A stretch of DNA of 64,000 bases from Njordibacter sp905182035 (GTDB taxonomy: Bacteria; Pseudomonadota; Gammaproteobacteria; Pseudomonadales; Balneatricaceae): positions 1,798,001 to 1,862,000 of the forward strand of contig NZ_CP159831.1 in NCBI RefSeq assembly GCF_047730075.1, written 5' to 3'. This document shows, one piece after another, positions 61,278 to 64,000 of this stretch. Numbering within the stretch: position 1 is the stretch's first letter; each line of letters opens with the position of its first letter. The notes beneath the pieces are model-generated. The model saw nothing but the letters and a program-made list of their open reading frames with translations, did not search any database and was not told the origin of the DNA. A program made the translations under genes and the position numbers.

Positions 61278-61675
61278 TTATTATAATTATCAATAAATGA
61301 GACTTATATGCTCACTTTATGTACTAAAGATACAGAAAAACACATTGCTTGATTGAACTCAAGCTTTTAATTAAGGTGAGTATTACTTACGAGAGTTAAC
61401 GTCATGTGCGCTTTAAATAGAATAGTCACTGATATGCACTTACTCCACATACCCAATGCTATAACTACACAACAAATTATTATCTATATCAATAAATGAG
61501 ACTTTTATGCTCATTTACTGTATTGTACATACACAAAAACACATTACTTGATTGAACTCAAGCTTTTATTTAAGGTGACTACCACTCAAGGAGAGTTAAC
61601 GTCATGCCCGCTTCTAATAGAATCGCCACTAATATGCGCTTATTTCACATACTCGATGTGATGGCCAAACAACAA
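61278..61675. repeat. 199-bp tandem duplication of the iclR promoter and 5' end
   Basis: The stretch from 61477 to 61675, which carries the iclR promoter and its first 24 or so codons, is repeated just upstream at 61278-61476 with many substitutions. In the first copy the coding part reads 'NRIVTDMHLLHIPNAI' instead of 'NRIATNMRLFHILDVM'. Both copies hold TGAG and CTCA 9 bases apart (61298 and 61497), a possible operator. The gap to the divergent GMC gene is entirely made of this duplication. Confidence 0.85.
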
Positions 61676-62368
61676 AGCCCTTTAACGCCATCGGAAATAA
61701 ATAAACACTTAAAATGGCCTAAACAAACTGTGCATCGGTTATGTAAATCCATGATTGAAGAGGGCTTTTTGCACTATGACGCCACTGGTAAACGGCTGTT
61801 ACCAAGCGCTTCTTTACGAACCTTAGCCAATGGCCTTTTAGCCAGTGACTGGCACACCAGTGCTTTGCATCAAATTTTGGAAAAACTCAGTAATAAGGTG
61901 AAAGAAACCGTAAACTTTGTCATCCCTGAACATCCCGGCATGATTTATAGAGATCGGGTACAAACCAATTGGGCGTTTCAAATTCATTTACCTGTGGGCA
62001 CCCATGTTCCATTCTACTGTACAGCCAGTGGCAAAACCTACCTTGCCAGCCTAACCCCCAAAAATCGCCGTACCATGGTGGAAAGCTTGCATTTAAAAAG
62101 CCTCACGGACACCACAGTTAGAAGCACTGAGGCACTCATGTTGGAGCTTGCTCAAATACAAAAACAGGGTTTTGCATTAGACAATGAAGAGTTTTATGAC
62201 GGTATGATTGCCATCGCTGTGCCTGTGCTAGATCCAAAAGGCCATTACCATGGTGCAGTTGCCATGCATGGACCTACTGTACGTTTAGATATAGCTACCC
62301 TTGAAGACAATTACGCCGACTTAAAGTCCGCCTCTACTCAGCTTAGCCTACTAATATTTTCAATTTAA
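61604..62368 (+). CDS. IclR-family regulator
   Basis: A 254-residue regulator. The N-terminal winged helix is 'NMRLFHILDVMAKQQSPLTPSEINKHLKWPKQTVHRLCKSMIEEGFL' (residues 10-60). The IclR effector domain follows with 'MIYRDRVQTNWAFQIHLPVGTHVPFYCTASGKTYLASL', ending 'GAVAMHGPTVRLDI'. It is divergent to the GMC/TerC operon, so it probably controls that unit, the TRAP genes and perhaps xsc, in response to a sulfonate. AAGGAG lies 9 bases before the ATG. Confidence 0.9.
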   Translation: MPASNRIATNMRLFHILDVMAKQQSPLTPSEINKHLKWPKQTVHRLCKSMIEEGFLHYDATGKRLLPSASLRTLANGLLASDWHTSALHQILEKLSNKVKETVNFVIPEHPGMIYRDRVQTNWAFQIHLPVGTHVPFYCTASGKTYLASLTPKNRRTMVESLHLKSLTDTTVRSTEALMLELAQIQKQGFALDNEEFYDGMIAIAVPVLDPKGHYHGAVAMHGPTVRLDIATLEDNYADLKSASTQLSLLIFSI

Positions 62369-62444
62369 TTAAATATTTAGCAAGAGCATGGCATTAAATA
62401 ATCGGGCCAACAATAGCGTGCAAAATTGAGCGGCAATTCATCCA

Positions 62445-63461
62445 TTACAGGAGGTGATCTGGTTGTAACACAATTTTAGCAGCCGCAGCACGACCATGGT
62501 GCAAGTCTGAAAAGGCTTGGGCACCCTCACTTAACGGCCTTAATTGGACCCACTTCAAATCACCCAAACGGTCACCCGCAAGCATATCCAAGGCAGCCTG
62601 CATGTCTGCTTGCGTGTAGCAATAATTGCCTAATAAGGTAATTTCTTGCAAGGTTATACGGCGAATATCCAACCCTTCATGGCTGTTTTGCAGACCCACA
62701 TGAGAGAGGATACCACCGGCTACAACATGTTCACTAGCCATGGCCCGAGTGACGCCCGCTCCAACACAATCAAATACAACATCATAACCGTTTGCATTAG
62801 GCACAGCTTCGGAACTTGGGTCAAAGACCCGCGCCACAGCTTGTTCTTCAATGGTGTTTCTGCGTAAGGCATTGGTTTCTGCCAAATCAATATTGCAACA
62901 ACCTTTTGCAGCCAAAATTAGGGCTGTTAGCAACCCTATTGCGCCGCCGCCAATAATCAAACACCGTTGTTCTGAGAGGGGCCGATACCCCACCCGCTCA
63001 ACTAAAGCTACCGCATGTAAAGCAGTAGCTGTGGGCTCGGTGAGACAGGCCACCCATGGCTCTAACGCAGCTGGCGGTATGAGCAAATTAGTCTCATCAA
63101 TAACAAGATATTGCGCATAAGCACCTTCTAAACGCATGCCTATGATCTCACGATCACTGCATAAGTTAGCCCGCCCGGATAAACAAGGACTGCACTTGCC
63201 ACAAGTAATCAACGGATTAATCACGACTTGCTGTCCCACTAAGTGTGGGGCACCCGTTATTAGCTTACCTGCCACTTCGTGGCCCAAAATTAGCGGTGGT
63301 ACACGACGTTCATCCAAACCATGGTAAGCATGCATGTCAGAGCCACAAATGGCTGTAGCAGCCACCTCTATGAGGGCCTGATTTGGCCCCGCAACTGGCT
63401 TATTTTCATCCCGGTACTCTACTTCTTGAGTACCCGTGTAAACTAGTGCTTTCATGGTCAT
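62445..63461 (-). CDS. Zinc-dependent medium-chain dehydrogenase
   Basis: A 338-residue MDR enzyme. Catalytic zinc ligands are in 'TAICGSDMHAYHG' and 'GHEVAGKLI'; structural zinc Cys residues are in 'CGKCSPCLSGRANLC'. The Rossmann motif is 'CLIIGGGAIGLLTALIL'. 'YCYTQADMQAALDMLA' near the C-terminus resembles polyol and sorbitol dehydrogenases. It likely oxidises a secondary alcohol with NAD. It stands 31 bases from the histidinol-dehydrogenase-like gene on the same strand. In dihydroxypropanesulfonate use, an MDR or SDR enzyme (HpsO/HpsP) works next to HpsN; that reading is possible, not proven. Confidence 0.85.
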   Translation of the reverse strand: MTMKALVYTGTQEVEYRDENKPVAGPNQALIEVAATAICGSDMHAYHGLDERRVPPLILGHEVAGKLITGAPHLVGQQVVINPLITCGKCSPCLSGRANLCSDREIIGMRLEGAYAQYLVIDETNLLIPPAALEPWVACLTEPTATALHAVALVERVGYRPLSEQRCLIIGGGAIGLLTALILAAKGCCNIDLAETNALRRNTIEEQAVARVFDPSSEAVPNANGYDVVFDCVGAGVTRAMASEHVVAGGILSHVGLQNSHEGLDIRRITLQEITLLGNYCYTQADMQAALDMLAGDRLGDLKWVQLRPLSEGAQAFSDLHHGRAAAAKIVLQPDHLL

Positions 63462-63492
63462 AAACGTTACCTTTTAATACTGTGGCTGTGGC

Positions 63493-64000
63493 TTAATGGC
63501 CTAGATTAAATGTTTCTTTAGGGAAGTACTTATTTAACCGGTCATCACCACTCCGAGCGTGCCCCTCCATGCCCTCAAGGCGAGAAATACGGGCTGCCGC
63601 TGCACCTACTTCTCGGTTTGCTTCTTGTGTCATCCTTTGGGTCGTAACCGTTTTAATAAATTTACCTACTGATAAGCCACCGGTATAACGGGCTGCGCCC
63701 TTAGTAGGCAAGATATGGTTAGTACCCGAGCACTTATCGCCGTAGGTGACTGTTGTTTCCTCACCTACAAACAAAGAGCCATAATTATTGAGGTTATCAA
63801 CCCACCAATCTAAGTTTTCACAATGGATCTCTAAATGTTCGGCTGCATAGTTATCACTAATTTTAGCAGCCTCTTCGCGGCTGCTACAAACAACCACTTC
63901 GCCATAGTCTGCCCATGCAGATCGCGCCGCAGAACGGGATGGATCTGGCATAGATTCAATCAAACCAGGCACTAATTCCATAGTTTTACGAGCAACTTCT
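63493..64000 (-). CDS. Histidinol-dehydrogenase-like enzyme, partial (5' end outside window)
   Basis: The frame is open to the right edge; only the last 169 codons are seen. 'DYGEVVVCSSREEAAKISDNYAAEHLEI', 'NYGSLFVGEETTVTYGDKCSGTNHILPTKGAARYTGGLSVGKF' and 'RLEGMEGHARSGDDRLNKY' match the HisD fold, including the zinc-site region (GTNHxLPT). The true HisD and the sulfopropanediol 3-dehydrogenase HpsN share these blocks. Its place next to a dehydrogenase and a sulfonate locus, away from any his gene, favours an HpsN-type role (inference). Two residues that tell them apart lie mainly in the missing N-terminal part. Confidence 0.7.
   Translation of the reverse strand, partial: EVARKTMELVPGLIESMPDPSRSAARSAWADYGEVVVCSSREEAAKISDNYAAEHLEIHCENLDWWVDNLNNYGSLFVGEETTVTYGDKCSGTNHILPTKGAARYTGGLSVGKFIKTVTTQRMTQEANREVGAAAARISRLEGMEGHARSGDDRLNKYFPKETFNLGH

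Overview
The window looks like a chromosomal segment of a Gram-negative proteobacterium, most likely a marine or host-associated gammaproteobacterium. This is inference from a Pal-type lipoprotein, TRAP transport, gltX next to tRNA-Ala, organosulfonate catabolism and moderate to low GC. The right flank (51.2-64 kb) looks like stable chromosome. The left and middle (about 13.2-51.2 kb) look like an accretion island at one tRNA gene.

Layout. 0-4.2 kb: a DUF1800/DUF1501 exported pair, a SOUL protein, a Gfo/Idh/MocA oxidoreductase and an XRE regulator with a palindromic operator. 4.3-9.4 kb: two tandem TPR/SPINDLY-type O-GlcNAc-transferase-like genes that share about 1.7 kb of almost identical DNA. 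9.5-12.7 kb: a PfkB sugar kinase, and a PaaK-like CoA ligase coupled to an enoyl-CoA hydratase. 13.2-51.2 kb: a chain of gene modules separated by remnants of the 3' part of tRNA-Ala(GGC), usually followed by the same short element-end sequence. The intact tRNA is at 51180-51255. In order the modules hold: (i) DUF1643, glutaredoxin, AlkB-like and GMC genes; (ii) dipeptidase, GST and amidohydrolase; (iii) a complete creatinine-to-sarcosine operon with its ABC importer and LysR regulator, plus an IS3-family element; (iv) a zinc-ribbon protein, small plasmid-like DNA-binding proteins, an orphan Rieske oxygenase and a large Sel1 protein; (v) another Sel1 protein, a Pal-like lipoprotein, a cassette flanked by two copies of one IS, and a dead integrase; (vi) a roughly 1.9 kb unit carrying only a DUF262-HNH putative defence nuclease.

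The most unusual content is the AT-rich cassette at 40.5-46.3 kb: an SGNH/DltD-like protein, a fused E1 alpha-beta 2-oxoacid dehydrogenase, a short lipoyl E2, an MBOAT acyltransferase and an acyl carrier protein. It resembles a Dlt-type cell-surface acylation system in which the adenylating enzyme (DltA) is replaced by a dedicated 2-oxoacid dehydrogenase branch. I do not recognise it as a described system.

51.2-64 kb: tRNA-Ala, gltX, then a C2/C3 sulfonate locus: xsc (sulfoacetaldehyde acetyltransferase), a fused TRAP permease and its DctP binding protein, a TerC-family protein, a GMC dehydrogenase, an IclR regulator, a zinc alcohol dehydrogenase and a histidinol-dehydrogenase-like gene cut by the window edge. 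The first part fits isethionate use: uptake, oxidation to sulfoacetaldehyde, then Xsc cleavage to acetyl phosphate and sulfite. The last two genes could feed dihydroxypropanesulfonate or another polyol.

All functions are read from sequence motifs and remembered family features. No database search was run.
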